A stretch of DNA of 32,673 nucleotides from a virus. A program made the translations under genes and the position numbers. The DNA lies in the IMG/VR virus record IMGVR_UViG_3300042330_000329, positions 1 through 32,673 of that record; one strand, given 5' to 3'. Positions 1-7,259 of the stretch are shown here, piece by piece; position 1 is the first letter of the stretch, and the number at the start of each line of letters is the position of its first letter. The notes beneath the pieces are model-generated. The model worked only from the letters and a program-made list of their open reading frames with translations. It ran no database searches and had not been told where the DNA came from.

Positions 1-127
1 AGCGAAAAAAGACAGAGCCTCAGGAATTGCAGGAATAGCACCTCACGACATTTAATAATTAAGATATGAAAGCGATAATTAGAGCCGTAGATATAGCAAA
101 ATATACACCAATAGGTGGCAATGTTGA
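1..127. repeat. Terminal direct repeat, left copy
   Basis: These 127 bases are identical to bases 32547-32673. The repeat cuts through coding sequence (the portal 3' end and the first 62 bases of the next gene), so it reads as an assembly overlap of a circular molecule. 127 is a common maximum k-mer size in short-read assembly. The unique circle is 32,546 bp. Confidence 0.93.
2..55 (+). CDS. Portal protein, C-terminal fragment (circle junction)
   Basis: This open stretch encodes the last 17 residues and the stop codon of the portal gene that lies whole at 30781-32601. It is partial only because the circular genome was opened here. Confidence 0.9.
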   Translation, partial: AKKDRASGIAGIAPHDI

Positions 128-599
128 CATTGATAAATTTCTCCCTTGCGTTTTGGATGCGCAAATCACAGACCTTGAGCCGTTATTAGGGCAAGCGTTA
201 TATGATAAGATTGCTACAGACTACGAAAACGACGATTTAACGGGTTTATATTTGACTTTGTACGATGACTATATCAAACCCTTTTTAATCCACGCAAGCG
301 CAAAGAATTACTTTCTTATCGGTGCTTACCAAATCAACAACGGGGGTATAACTAAACACACTTCGGAAAATAGTGAGGGCATTACTAAAAGCGAAATCGA
401 CTATTTATATACAAACCAACGTAGCAAATGCGAGGTTTATGCGGGTCGTATGAAAAAATGGTTAGTAAGAAATCGAATCCCTGAGTATTACGCCTTTAAC
501 GAGGTCGTAGGCAAAAGACCCGTTAATTATGGAAGTTGGTATTTTGGCGGGGCATCAAGTTGCGGAAATGAACAAATCGACACGTATGGGCAAGACTAA
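66..599 (+). CDS. Putative head-tail connector protein
   Basis: The product has 177 residues and no membrane segment. The N-terminal half resembles small head-tail connector (gp6-like) proteins of Bacteroidota siphoviruses: an opening with a leucine-rich helix (DAQITDLEPLLGQALYDKI, about residues 31-49) followed by further helices. On the circle it starts 10 bases after the portal stop, where connector genes are expected. It would join the portal ring to the tail. Similarity is judged by eye and by position, so the family call is moderate. The ATG follows an A/T-rich leader without a Shine-Dalgarno sequence, as is normal for this phylum. Confidence 0.6.
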   Translation: MKAIIRAVDIAKYTPIGGNVDIDKFLPCVLDAQITDLEPLLGQALYDKIATDYENDDLTGLYLTLYDDYIKPFLIHASAKNYFLIGAYQINNGGITKHTSENSEGITKSEIDYLYTNQRSKCEVYAGRMKKWLVRNRIPEYYAFNEVVGKRPVNYGSWYFGGASSCGNEQIDTYGQD

Positions 600-687
600 G
601 AAACCAACTAAACCGAGATTGGTTAACGAAAAAAAATTACAAATATTTTTAGCAAAATTCAAAAAAGATGGCAATAGAAACGATTAA
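568..687 (+). CDS. Small basic protein, unknown
   Basis: A 39-residue frame overlaps the 3' end of the connector gene and the 5' end of the fibre gene. An in-frame ATG at 586 would give 33 residues. The product is rich in lysine and arginine (for example MGKTKKPTKPR from the second Met) and ends in KFKKDGNRND. It fills the only gap between its neighbours. No function is recognised, and it could be a chance frame. Confidence 0.4.
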   Translation: MNKSTRMGKTKKPTKPRLVNEKKLQIFLAKFKKDGNRND

Positions 688-1963
688 CATCGGTACAAGT
701 CCAAATGATGGAACGGGAGACCCGTTAAGAGTAGCGTTTGATAAAATAAACGATAATTTTTTAAATGTTACAACTGATGGCGGTGACGAAATAACTGTTT
801 TAAATCCCACTACTGCAACCGATACAACTTTAAACACGGCTTTAGCAGATTTGGCAAGTGGTGGCTCTACTCCAACACTTCAAGAGGTGACGGATGAGGG
901 GAACGAAACTACAAACGCTATTAAAGTAGCCAACCTTGGTCTGTTTGACCCAGCAGAGGAGGATTATGGTAAGGCTGAATTAAATGGAAATCTTTTTAAT
1001 TTTGAACTTGTAGGGGGCTTAAGTGTTTTAAATGTTGATGGAAATGGTGTATTGTCTGTTAAAAGTCCTTTAGAAACTACATTTCAATATAATGTAGAGC
1101 AATCAGACCTAACCGATAATAGAAATTTTAAAGTACCTAATCAAAGTGGTTTTTTTAAAGTAGAAGAAATAAAGACATCAAACTTTACATCGGTAATTAA
1201 TGGTGGTTACACAGCAAACGGCACACTAACAGTAACAGACCCAACACCCGTAACTAACAAAGGATTTACAGTCCACGTTATAGGCGGAAGCGTTACAATA
1301 GGCGGAGTAGCTTACGCTTCAGGTGCTTTAGTTTATCGTTACTATGATGGTAGTGTTTGGATAAGTACTAATATGAATAATGCTATCACAATCGATGCAA
1401 CACCAACAGATGGAAGTAGCAATGCGGTAAGTAGTAATGGGGTTTTCGATGCTTTGGCTTTAAAACAAGATAAAAGCAAAAGTGAAACGTTTGTTTTATC
1501 AAAAGCAAATGGAACTTTTGGAAGTCATACGGGTACAACTGCTGAAACTGTTTTATTTTCTGCCGATATAAGTGCGGGTGAATTTACTGCGGGTGATTTT
1601 ATGAAAGTGATGTTAGATATCACAAAAGTAGGTACTGCGGGAACTGCAAGCGTAAGGCTTAGAGCGGGTACAACGGGTACAACTTCTGATGCTTTAATAG
1701 GCACTTTATTTTTGCTATCAGGAACTTTGGATGCGGGATTTATAAGAGAGCGTTTTCAATTTTTAAGTGGTAATTTATTGAGTGGGATTCAGAACAATTA
1801 TACAGCTAATCAGACTGATATAGTTATTAATTCAGTAGTTAAACAATCTACATCTTTGACGCCTTCAAACGCTTGGAAAATTACAGTTTCAGTTGCTTTG
1901 GCGAACTCTGCTGATACTGTTTCTTGTTTGGGTTATAGAGTTTCAAAAATTAAAACAATATAA
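668..1963 (+). CDS. Putative tail fibre / receptor-binding protein
   Basis: The product has 431 residues. It opens with the phage fibre signature INIGTSPNDGTGDPLR followed by AFDKINDNF (about residues 5-31), seen at the N-terminus of many fibre and baseplate-attached proteins. The middle is rich in Gly, Thr, Asn and Val, as in beta-helical fibres. Residues near 250-267 contain DGSSNAVSSNGVFDAL, a motif common in fibre shafts. The C-terminal 160 residues are probably the receptor-binding tip. The gene lies just upstream of a fibre-associated small gene and the lysis genes. Fibre is fairly safe; the receptor is unknown. Confidence 0.72.
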   Translation: MAIETINIGTSPNDGTGDPLRVAFDKINDNFLNVTTDGGDEITVLNPTTATDTTLNTALADLASGGSTPTLQEVTDEGNETTNAIKVANLGLFDPAEEDYGKAELNGNLFNFELVGGLSVLNVDGNGVLSVKSPLETTFQYNVEQSDLTDNRNFKVPNQSGFFKVEEIKTSNFTSVINGGYTANGTLTVTDPTPVTNKGFTVHVIGGSVTIGGVAYASGALVYRYYDGSVWISTNMNNAITIDATPTDGSSNAVSSNGVFDALALKQDKSKSETFVLSKANGTFGSHTGTTAETVLFSADISAGEFTAGDFMKVMLDITKVGTAGTASVRLRAGTTGTTSDALIGTLFLLSGTLDAGFIRERFQFLSGNLLSGIQNNYTANQTDIVINSVVKQSTSLTPSNAWKITVSVALANSADTVSCLGYRVSKIKTI

Positions 1964-1964
1964 T

Positions 1965-2390
1965 ATGTATAATCAAATCGATAATAACGGATATTATTTA
2001 GGTGTTTCAAAAGAAACCAATGAAGGAATGGAATTTTATACCGAAGTTCCAATAGTAGGTGATTTTATCAAATTTAAGTTTGATGGTAACGCTTGGGTTG
2101 AGGGTGCAACTCAAGAAGAAATTGCAGAATATCAAAAGTCTTTAGTTTCGCAAATCATCACTCGCAGACAGTTTAAAATTGCTTTGGCGGTGTTAGGCAA
2201 AAATGAGAATGATATTTTAAACGGAATCAATCAACTTTCAGAGCCAACAAGAACTATTGCTTTGATAAGTTATACCGAAGCCGGAACGTTTGAAAGAAGC
2301 AATCCCGAATTGATATTCGTTGGTAAAACATTTCTGCAAATGACAGATGAGCAAATCGATAATATATTCATAGTTGGAAGTCAATATTAA
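1965..2390 (+). CDS. Putative tail fibre-associated / assembly protein
   Basis: The product has 141 residues from the ATG one base past the fibre stop; a longer frame would run back into the fibre gene. The N-terminal part (YNQIDNNGYYLG, then GNAWVEGATQEEIAE) looks like fibre-assembly proteins that describe a property and then a helical tail. The C-terminal half has the QIITRRQFKIALAVLG type helix and an MTDEQIDNIFIVG end, frequent in proteins encoded next to phage fibres. It is probably a fibre chaperone or distal fibre component. The assignment rests on position and general resemblance. Confidence 0.5.
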   Translation: MYNQIDNNGYYLGVSKETNEGMEFYTEVPIVGDFIKFKFDGNAWVEGATQEEIAEYQKSLVSQIITRRQFKIALAVLGKNENDILNGINQLSEPTRTIALISYTEAGTFERSNPELIFVGKTFLQMTDEQIDNIFIVGSQY

Positions 2391-2397
2391 GTTAAGT

Positions 2398-2742
2398 ATG
2401 GGGATAGTTTTATTCTTAGTTGCGGTTGCGTTATTCATTCCACTTACGTTTATAAATTTCTTTTGTGTGCTATACAAGTACAAAATTAAATGGTCAACTA
2501 TAAATGGATTTTTTAGAGAAACTGCAATAGATATAGACCGATTTGGTAACAGAAATTTCAGAACATTATTGAATCTAACATTACAAAACAATGGTTATAA
2601 ATTCGGAAACATTAACGAAACGATTTCAAGTGCTTTAGGAAAAAACAAAAGAGATAATACATTAACAAAAGCGGGTTTACTTCTTTGCTACATTTTAGAC
2701 AGTTTAGACGAAAACCATTGCATAAATTCAATATCAGAATGA
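2398..2742 (+). CDS. Small membrane protein of the lysis region
   Basis: The product has 114 residues from the ATG at 2398. One strong hydrophobic segment covers about residues 2-27. A conserved-looking soluble part follows, with IDRFGN, FGNINETISSALGKN and a LDENHC end, a combination found in small phage proteins encoded near endolysins. It may be a holin partner or membrane accessory; I cannot assign a function. Its stop overlaps the next start as ATGA, so the two genes are probably translationally coupled. Confidence 0.6.
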   Translation: MGIVLFLVAVALFIPLTFINFFCVLYKYKIKWSTINGFFRETAIDIDRFGNRNFRTLLNLTLQNNGYKFGNINETISSALGKNKRDNTLTKAGLLLCYILDSLDENHCINSISE

Positions 2743-3005
2743 CAAAAAGAGAAAAAAGAGATGCATTACACGTAATATTAGGCATCTTAATAATGTTTAC
2801 TATCGGTTTTACCACTGATTTCAACAACTATACAACAGAGGGTAAATATATCGGTGTGCCTTTATTATCTATATTCTTAGGATTGTTTGTTGGTTTTTGT
2901 TGGGAGTTATACCACTGGGTTAAAATCGGGGCTTATATGGATTCAAACGATATTATACGAACTGCAATAGGGTTTTTAATTGGTGGAATGTTAGCCACTT
3001 TATAG
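2739..3005 (+). CDS. Putative holin-like membrane protein
   Basis: The product has 88 residues from the ATG that overlaps the preceding stop. It has a charged start (MTKREKRD) and two or three hydrophobic segments, at about residues 9-24, 37-58 and 69-88, the last at the extreme C-terminus. Size, topology and position two genes before the endolysin fit a holin, which would make inner-membrane lesions that release the endolysin. Holins share little sequence, so this is a topological and contextual call. Confidence 0.5.
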   Translation: MTKREKRDALHVILGILIMFTIGFTTDFNNYTTEGKYIGVPLLSIFLGLFVGFCWELYHWVKIGAYMDSNDIIRTAIGFLIGGMLATL

Positions 3006-3014
3006 TTTTTTTAT

Positions 3015-3425
3015 ATGAATTTTTTGTTAGAAAATTGGATAGCCTTATTAGGGTTTGTTTCAGCACCTTTAGCGTGGGTATTCGGTGGCAAACAAGCTAA
3101 AAAAGTAGAGATTAAAAAAGCGAATGGCGATGCAGTTTCTACAATGCAATCAGTTTACGACCAATTCTTATCAGACTACAAAGATAGAATGAGCGAATTG
3201 ATGGGCGAATTAAACGTTTTAAAAGGTGCTAATATAGAACTTCAAAGGCAGTTTAATGAAATCCAATTACAGTATGCTAAAGAAACAGAACGTTCACAAA
3301 ATTGGGAAAAACTACATAGGGAATTAATGACAAAATATGCAGTTTTAGAAAGAGATTATGAGCAATTAAAAATAGACCACGATAAGTTAAAGATTGATTT
3401 CAATAAATATAAAAAAGCAAACTAA
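3015..3425 (+). CDS. Membrane-anchored coiled-coil protein (holin or i-spanin-like)
   Basis: The product has 136 residues. An N-terminal hydrophobic segment (about residues 4-24) is followed by a long charged helix from about residue 30 to the end, with heptad-like spacing of Leu and Ile, predicted as a coiled coil. This is the architecture of Rz-type inner-membrane spanins and of some lysis-region proteins in Bacteroidota phages. Its last base is the first base of the endolysin ATG. It could pair with the lipoprotein at 6500-6964. Function is inferred from topology and context. Confidence 0.5.
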   Translation: MNFLLENWIALLGFVSAPLAWVFGGKQAKKVEIKKANGDAVSTMQSVYDQFLSDYKDRMSELMGELNVLKGANIELQRQFNEIQLQYAKETERSQNWEKLHRELMTKYAVLERDYEQLKIDHDKLKIDFNKYKKAN

Positions 3426-3874
3426 TGAAAATTGATAAAAAAGGATTGTCTTTAATTGCAGAATTTGAGGGTTTAAGTTTAAAGCCTTACAAATGTAGTG
3501 CGAATGTGCCTACTATCGGGTATGGTTCTACTTACTATGAAAATGGCACAAGGGTTCAAATGAGCGATTTACCAATAACTAAACAACGTGCGGAGCAATT
3601 ACTACAACACACCGCTGATAGGTTTGCTTCAAAAGTATTTAATTTGATTAAAAAGCCAGTTACTCAAAATCAGTTTAATGCTTTGGTTAGCTTCGCCTTT
3701 AATGTCGGTTCTGGGGCATTAGCTTCCTCTACTCTACTAAAGTTAGTTAACATCAATCCAAATGATGCTATGATTGCTAAAGAGTTTCTAAAGTGGAATA
3801 AGGTTAACAAAGTACCAGTGAAAGGTTTAACCAATAGACGAATAAAAGAATCAGCTTTGTACTTTACAAAGTAA
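3425..3874 (+). CDS. Endolysin, GH24 lysozyme
   Basis: The product has 149 residues, the usual length for phage lysozymes of glycoside hydrolase family 24, which cleave the MurNAc-GlcNAc bond of peptidoglycan. The catalytic pattern E-x8-C/D-x5-T is present as Glu15, Cys24 and Thr30, with the family's TIGYGST segment after it. Further family features are ITKQRAEQLL, QFNALVSFAFNVG and the end GLTNRRIKE. There is no signal peptide or anchor, so export should need a holin. It completes the 2398-3874 lysis group. Confidence 0.9.
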   Translation: MKIDKKGLSLIAEFEGLSLKPYKCSANVPTIGYGSTYYENGTRVQMSDLPITKQRAEQLLQHTADRFASKVFNLIKKPVTQNQFNALVSFAFNVGSGALASSTLLKLVNINPNDAMIAKEFLKWNKVNKVPVKGLTNRRIKESALYFTK

Positions 3875-4020
3875 TGTTTGCTATTATACGCAAAAGGGTA
3901 TAATTTGTATAGAATAACAAACATTTTATACCGATAGGGTGCAATGTGATAAAAATAAGCGCATTTCTTATCATATCGGGTATAATAAGCGCAATTCATT
4001 ATAACAAACACACAACACTT
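3873..4020. repeat. Non-coding repeat cluster (inverted and direct repeats)
   Basis: No gene is supported between 3875 and 4140. An inverted repeat pairs AATGTTTGCTATT (3873-3885) with AATAACAAACATT (about 3913-3925) at 12 of 13 positions. TGATAA near 3947 pairs with TTATCA near 3968. AATAAGCGCA occurs at 3954 and 3984, 30 bp apart. GGGTATAAT occurs twice. AATGTTTGCTAT and AAAAGGGTATA (3892-3902) both recur near 12208-12308, by the replication gene. It could be an origin, a packaging or protein-binding site, or an untranslated structured RNA. Confidence 0.7.
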
Positions 4021-4083
4021 AAATATAAAATCTCAACTTGTTTAGGTGGGTTTATTATTTATACTCATTCTAAATTATTAAAT

Positions 4084-4119
4084 AAGTATCTTTTAACTAT
4101 ACTATTATTACTACTTTTG
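4084..4119 (+). promoter_or_regulatory. Promoter with palindromic upstream site, metallophosphoesterase operon
   Basis: TACTTTTG at 4112-4119 fits the Bacteroidota -7 consensus TAnnTTTG. Just upstream, 4084-4103 carries a 20-bp near-palindrome that matches 13272-13291 at 19 of 20 positions and is related to sites at 17473 and 27724. The start point would fall near 4125, which supports the ATG at 4141. Confidence 0.55.
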
Positions 4120-4140
4120 ATTAAACCAATTCATAAACTT

Positions 4141-5346
4141 ATGAGGATAAGACTTAAACCGCACGAAGCAATAGCTTTAGGATTTGAAGTAATAGCTAAA
4201 GAAAATTATTCAGTAGGATATCCAAAATATCGATTAAACGACAGCCAAATATTACAGTTAGATAAAATTAGAGATTTCCACAATTCTAATTTTAAAGAGA
4301 TTAAAAGAACTTTAAATAAAGACGGTAAAGTAATATCGAAAATCGAAAAGTTAGTCCCTGATACTTTAATCGACATTCCTGACAATCACATAATAAAAAG
4401 GGTTTCAACAAATGTAAGCACCAAACAGCAATGGGTAATTACAGAACCAATAAAGGGAGTAAACGTTGAAAAGGAAATTGATTTCTTATCAATCTTTAAA
4501 GATAAAATTACACCGATAAGTATTCAAAGTAAAAAAGAGTTTACCGATGTATTATTTGATAGAGCCGTTTACACCGATGTTCATATTGGGATGGATGTTA
4601 ACAAAGATGGTTATTCTCTTTACGATGGTGTTTGGAATGAAACAGAAATCTTTAATCGTTTAGAAATATTTGTCAATCAAATTGTAAAAAGCCAAAAGTC
4701 AAACTCTTTATTCTTAAATGATTTAGGCGACTTTATGGATGGCTTTGACGGGTTTACTACACGTGGCGGTCACGCTTTGCCTCAGAATATGGATAATCAA
4801 AAGGCGTTTGATATTGGGTTAAAGTTTAAAATCGCTATGATTGACGAACTATTCAAGTATTACAGTCATATTAAAGTCGTAAACATTTGCAACGATAACC
4901 ACGCTGGAAGTTTTGGCTATATTGTTAATAGTGCTTTTAAGACTTACATAGAGTTGAAATACCCTGATAACATCGAAGTAATTAACCAACGCAAGTTTAT
5001 AGACCATTACATAGTAGATAATCGCTGTTTTATCCTAACTCACGGGAAAGATGACAAGAGCCTTAAATTCGGCTTTAAACCGCAAATCGATGCGCAACAA
5101 ATTGAAAAGATTAAAAACTACATAGACGAGTATAAACTTTATGGTTATGACATCGAATTTAGTAAAGGAGATAGCCACCAATTAATATTTGACTTAACAA
5201 GTTCAACGGCTTTTGAATATCAAAACTTCGGAGCGTTTAGTCCGCCATCGGACTGGGTTAAAACAAATTTTAAGAACACTAAAAGTAGTTTTACTGTTAT
5301 GAACTACTACGAAAAGCAAAAGACAATTAACAACTATATTTTTTAA
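4141..5346 (+). CDS. Calcineurin-like metallophosphoesterase
   Basis: The product has 401 residues from the ATG at 4141. A longer frame to 3946 is rejected because it would read through the repeats and promoter. The five metal-binding blocks of the metallophosphoesterase superfamily appear in order: D146-x-H148 (TDVHIG), G196-D197 (NDLGDFMD), N253-H254 (NDNHAG), H301 (LTHGK) and the final block as G343-D-S-H346 in place of the usual GHxH. It should bind two metal ions and hydrolyse phosphoesters, perhaps nucleic acid; the substrate is unknown. Residues 1-140 are a separate N-terminal region without a recognised motif. It heads the operon that runs to 6964. Confidence 0.75.
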   Translation: MRIRLKPHEAIALGFEVIAKENYSVGYPKYRLNDSQILQLDKIRDFHNSNFKEIKRTLNKDGKVISKIEKLVPDTLIDIPDNHIIKRVSTNVSTKQQWVITEPIKGVNVEKEIDFLSIFKDKITPISIQSKKEFTDVLFDRAVYTDVHIGMDVNKDGYSLYDGVWNETEIFNRLEIFVNQIVKSQKSNSLFLNDLGDFMDGFDGFTTRGGHALPQNMDNQKAFDIGLKFKIAMIDELFKYYSHIKVVNICNDNHAGSFGYIVNSAFKTYIELKYPDNIEVINQRKFIDHYIVDNRCFILTHGKDDKSLKFGFKPQIDAQQIEKIKNYIDEYKLYGYDIEFSKGDSHQLIFDLTSSTAFEYQNFGAFSPPSDWVKTNFKNTKSSFTVMNYYEKQKTINNYIF

Positions 5347-5349
5347 CCT

Positions 5350-5631
5350 ATGTACTTAGACGAAGAGATTTTCAATAGCGAATTTAACGAACGCTTAGCA
5401 AAGGAACGAGCGCAAAATTATATGAGGCTAAAGAATGGCTATAAAGAGCCACAAGACAAACACGTTCAATCGGTCATTAACAAATTTGCTGAACGTTCCG
5501 AAATAGGGTTAAAAAAATACGGCACTACTTTAGAACGTAACGACTTGAAATTAATTGATTGGTTGACCAATTTACAAGAGGAATTGATGGATGCGACTTT
5601 ATACTGCGAAAAACTTAAAGAAATATTATGA
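5350..5631 (+). CDS. MazG-like / nucleotide pyrophosphohydrolase-like protein
   Basis: The product has 93 residues. The second half has the layout of phage MazG-like all-alpha NTP pyrophosphohydrolase proteins: FAERSEIGLKKYGTTL (about 46-61), DWL at 70-72 and EELMDATLY at 77-85, where the E-E-x-x-D helix normally binds magnesium. Such enzymes hydrolyse nucleoside triphosphates to monophosphates. The protein is short and other acidic metal ligands are not obvious, so activity is uncertain. It starts 3 bases after the metallophosphoesterase stop and overlaps the next gene by 4 bases. Confidence 0.58.
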   Translation: MYLDEEIFNSEFNERLAKERAQNYMRLKNGYKEPQDKHVQSVINKFAERSEIGLKKYGTTLERNDLKLIDWLTNLQEELMDATLYCEKLKEIL

Positions 5632-5855
5632 CACTAAAACAAAATTTTGACGAAGTATTTATTGAAAATTGTTTAAGTGATTACGCAACAGAATGTGAAA
5701 AAATAACAGATGATTTTGCTATTGGATTTGCAGAGTGGTTAGTTTCTAATTGCTATTGTGAAGATGACCATTGGTGGTTAATAAAGGTTAGTGGAGATGT
5801 TATAAAAAGCTCAAAAGAACTATTAGAAATCTATAAAAAAGAAAAAGGATTATGA
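5628..5855 (+). CDS. Hypothetical protein
   Basis: A 75-residue acidic protein without a signal or membrane segment. It has FAEWLVSNC followed by DDHWW and ends in a lysine-rich helix. Its ATG overlaps the upstream stop by 4 bases and its stop overlaps the next start, so it belongs to a coupled operon. Not recognised. Confidence 0.6.
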   Translation: MTLKQNFDEVFIENCLSDYATECEKITDDFAIGFAEWLVSNCYCEDDHWWLIKVSGDVIKSSKELLEIYKKEKGL

Positions 5856-5938
5856 AAAAGTTAATATATACACTATGGTTTTTCTTTATTGTATTTGGAT
5901 GTTTATTCTTAATATCTTTTTTAGCTTTTAAAAATTAA
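5852..5938 (+). CDS. Single-span membrane micropeptide
   Basis: A 28-residue frame beginning MKKLIYTLW, with a hydrophobic core (about residues 5-25) and the end KN. Its ATG overlaps the stop of the previous gene as ATGA, which favours real translation. It could be a lysis or membrane accessory peptide. Function unknown. Confidence 0.5.
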   Translation: MKKLIYTLWFFFIVFGCLFLISFLAFKN

Positions 5939-5955
5939 TATAAATAAAAAGGATT

Positions 5956-6171
5956 ATGACACGAAAAGAAAAAGCAGAGGAATTAGTTTGGCAATATTCA
6001 AGAGCATTACAAATTTGGGATTTAGAAAATAGTTTAATAGCTATAAAATGCGCTCTAATAGCAGTTGATGAGATATTAAACTTAATGATTAAAGAGTTTA
6101 AATGGGATGTAAAACATAATGGTAATATTGAATATTGGAAAGAAGTTAAACAAGAAATTGAAAACCTATGA
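5956..6171 (+). CDS. Hypothetical small helical protein
   Basis: The product has 71 residues. MTRKEKAEELV, CALIAVDEILNL and YWKEVKQEIENL resemble a small helical protein often seen in flavobacterial phages and prophages, whose function I do not know. The start follows AAAAAGGATT, an A-rich leader. The stop overlaps the following ATG as ATGA. Confidence 0.65.
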   Translation: MTRKEKAEELVWQYSRALQIWDLENSLIAIKCALIAVDEILNLMIKEFKWDVKHNGNIEYWKEVKQEIENL

Positions 6172-6341
6172 TGACAACCGAAGCAAAATTAGAAGAGATA
6201 AAAAGAAAAATGAAACGGCAACTTGAAAAAGGTCAAAACTGCGAAAAGACAAACGACATTTATCGACAATTACTAAAAGATAGTAAGTATTACGAAAACC
6301 GATTTAAACCAAAAGGATATGGCAGATATAACAATGTGTAA
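6168..6341 (+). CDS. Hypothetical small basic protein
   Basis: A 57-residue frame starting at tandem ATG codons (6168 and 6171), the first overlapping the previous stop. It is helical and lysine-rich, with YRQLLKDSKYYENRFKPKG near the C-terminus. It overlaps the next gene by 23 bases. It closes what would otherwise be a 150-base gap in a tightly packed operon. Confidence 0.55.
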   Translation: MMTTEAKLEEIKRKMKRQLEKGQNCEKTNDIYRQLLKDSKYYENRFKPKGYGRYNNV

Positions 6342-6510
6342 GGGCGAATATTGCGAGTTAAGAGAAACTTGCAAACGATATACATCACAACCAAGTGAAT
6401 ATAGACAAGCGTATTTTAGTAAGCAACCAAACGTAGATAGTTACTATTGTGATATGTATTGGGGTTTAGACAATAAAACAATTAAAGAACATTTAAAAGA
6501 TGAAAAATAA
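6319..6510 (+). CDS. Small cysteine-containing protein, possibly zinc-binding
   Basis: The product has 63 residues, with Cys at positions 7, 12, 18 and 44 (MCKGEYCELRETC, then YYCDMYW) and the conserved-looking RYTSQPSEYRQAYF between them. This resembles a small protein common in Bacteroidota phages. Four cysteines could bind one zinc ion, which is inference. It overlaps the spanin-like gene by 11 bases. Confidence 0.6.
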   Translation: MADITMCKGEYCELRETCKRYTSQPSEYRQAYFSKQPNVDSYYCDMYWGLDNKTIKEHLKDEK

Positions 6511-6964
6511 AGTTATAATCTTGTCACTAATTTTGTCAATATTTGCGACAAGTTGCTCAACCCGAAAAGTAAATAAAACCGAAGTAAAAGAAACAACCGA
6601 AGTAAAGGCAATCGATACGACAAAAACCGTTACCAATACTCAAAAGTTTGAAAGGTCAGTCGATACTTCAACAGTAAGCGAGTTAGAAATAGTACCGATT
6701 GATATTACTAAGCCAATGATTGTAAATGGCAAAAGTTACACAAACGCTATTTTAAAGCGTAAAGTAACCAAAGTTAATAAAGTAGTCGAGTTAACAGAGA
6801 AAGTTGCTCAAATCAAACAAAATGGCGTAAATAAGGCTATTAAGACGGAAAGAGCCATCAAAGAAAAACAAACCGAGCGAGAAAGTGGGTTTAGTTGGTG
6901 GTGGTTACTACTCCTAATTCCGATTTATGTGATTTATAGAGAATTTAAAAACCCACTTAGTTAG
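6500..6964 (+). CDS. Putative unimolecular spanin (lipoprotein with C-terminal membrane span)
   Basis: The product has 154 residues. An N-terminal lipoprotein signal (MKNKVIILSLILSIFATSC) places the lipid-bearing Cys at position 19. A Thr/Lys/Val-rich periplasmic stretch follows (20-128), then a strong hydrophobic segment at about 132-147 (WWWLLLLIPIYVIY) and a short charged tail. An outer-membrane lipid anchor plus a C-terminal inner-membrane span is the topology of u-spanins such as T1 gp11, which fuse the two membranes at lysis. The lipobox has Ala at -3, acceptable but not ideal. It is 2.6 kb from the endolysin but last in the rightward block. An o-spanin partner for the 3015 gene is the alternative. 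Confidence 0.58.
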   Translation: MKNKVIILSLILSIFATSCSTRKVNKTEVKETTEVKAIDTTKTVTNTQKFERSVDTSTVSELEIVPIDITKPMIVNGKSYTNAILKRKVTKVNKVVELTEKVAQIKQNGVNKAIKTERAIKEKQTERESGFSWWWLLLLIPIYVIYREFKNPLS

Positions 6965-6979
6965 TGGGTTTCTTTTTTA
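6949..6979. terminator. Bidirectional intrinsic terminator
   Basis: AAACCCACT (6949-6957) pairs perfectly with AGTGGGTTT (6963-6971) around a 5-base loop. A T-run follows on the plus strand (CTTTTTT) and an A-run precedes (giving T's on the minus strand). It sits exactly where the rightward and leftward operons converge. Confidence 0.85.
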
Positions 6980-7066
6980 TTCATTTTTTGATATTAAGTA
7001 ATACCACAACCAAATTACTTTCGGTCTTATAAACTCGTAGGCTAACCATATAAGTAAGTATTTCAT
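6977..7066 (-). CDS. Small membrane-associated peptide
   Basis: A 29-residue frame beginning MKYLLIWLAYEF, rich in Trp, Leu and Tyr. Its start overlaps the stop of the upstream gene as ATGA and its stop lies in the terminator. It would be the last gene of the long leftward operon. Function unknown. Confidence 0.45.
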   Translation of the reverse strand: MKYLLIWLAYEFIRPKVIWLWYYLISKNE

Positions 7067-7257
7067 AATTTAAGTAGGTTTATTTTATTAAATTTATCTC
7101 TCATTACAATATATCCAAGTGCTTCGTAAAGTTTTAGATAACGGTAAACCGTTCTATTACTTACACTCAAATACCTTTCTATTGTTTGTATATTTCTCGG
7201 CTTGTCCTGAAGGTACTCCATAAGCTTTATGCACCTATACATTTTGTGTTGGTTCAT
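7063..7257 (-). CDS. Small HTH DNA-binding protein
   Basis: The product has 64 residues, almost all a helix-turn-helix of the winged type. NIQTIERYLSVSNRTVYRYL (about 22-41) gives the turn and recognition helix, and LGYIVMRDKF follows as a wing-like strand pair. An alternative Met at residue 6 is possible. It is likely a small transcription regulator made late in the leftward operon. Its target is unknown. Confidence 0.65.
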   Translation of the reverse strand: MNQHKMYRCIKLMEYLQDKPRNIQTIERYLSVSNRTVYRYLKLYEALGYIVMRDKFNKINLLKL

Positions 7258-7259
7258 AA

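Noticed and set aside
1-127. The 127-bp terminal repeat as a biological direct terminal repeat
   Set aside because: It cuts through two genes and has the exact length of a common assembly k-mer, so an assembly overlap of a circle explains it better.
3946-4140. A 65-residue N-terminal extension of the metallophosphoesterase with hydrophobic runs
   Set aside because: It begins with GTG inside the repeat cluster, crosses the palindrome and the -7 element TACTTTTG, and its composition is unlike the gene; the ATG at 4141 is preferred.
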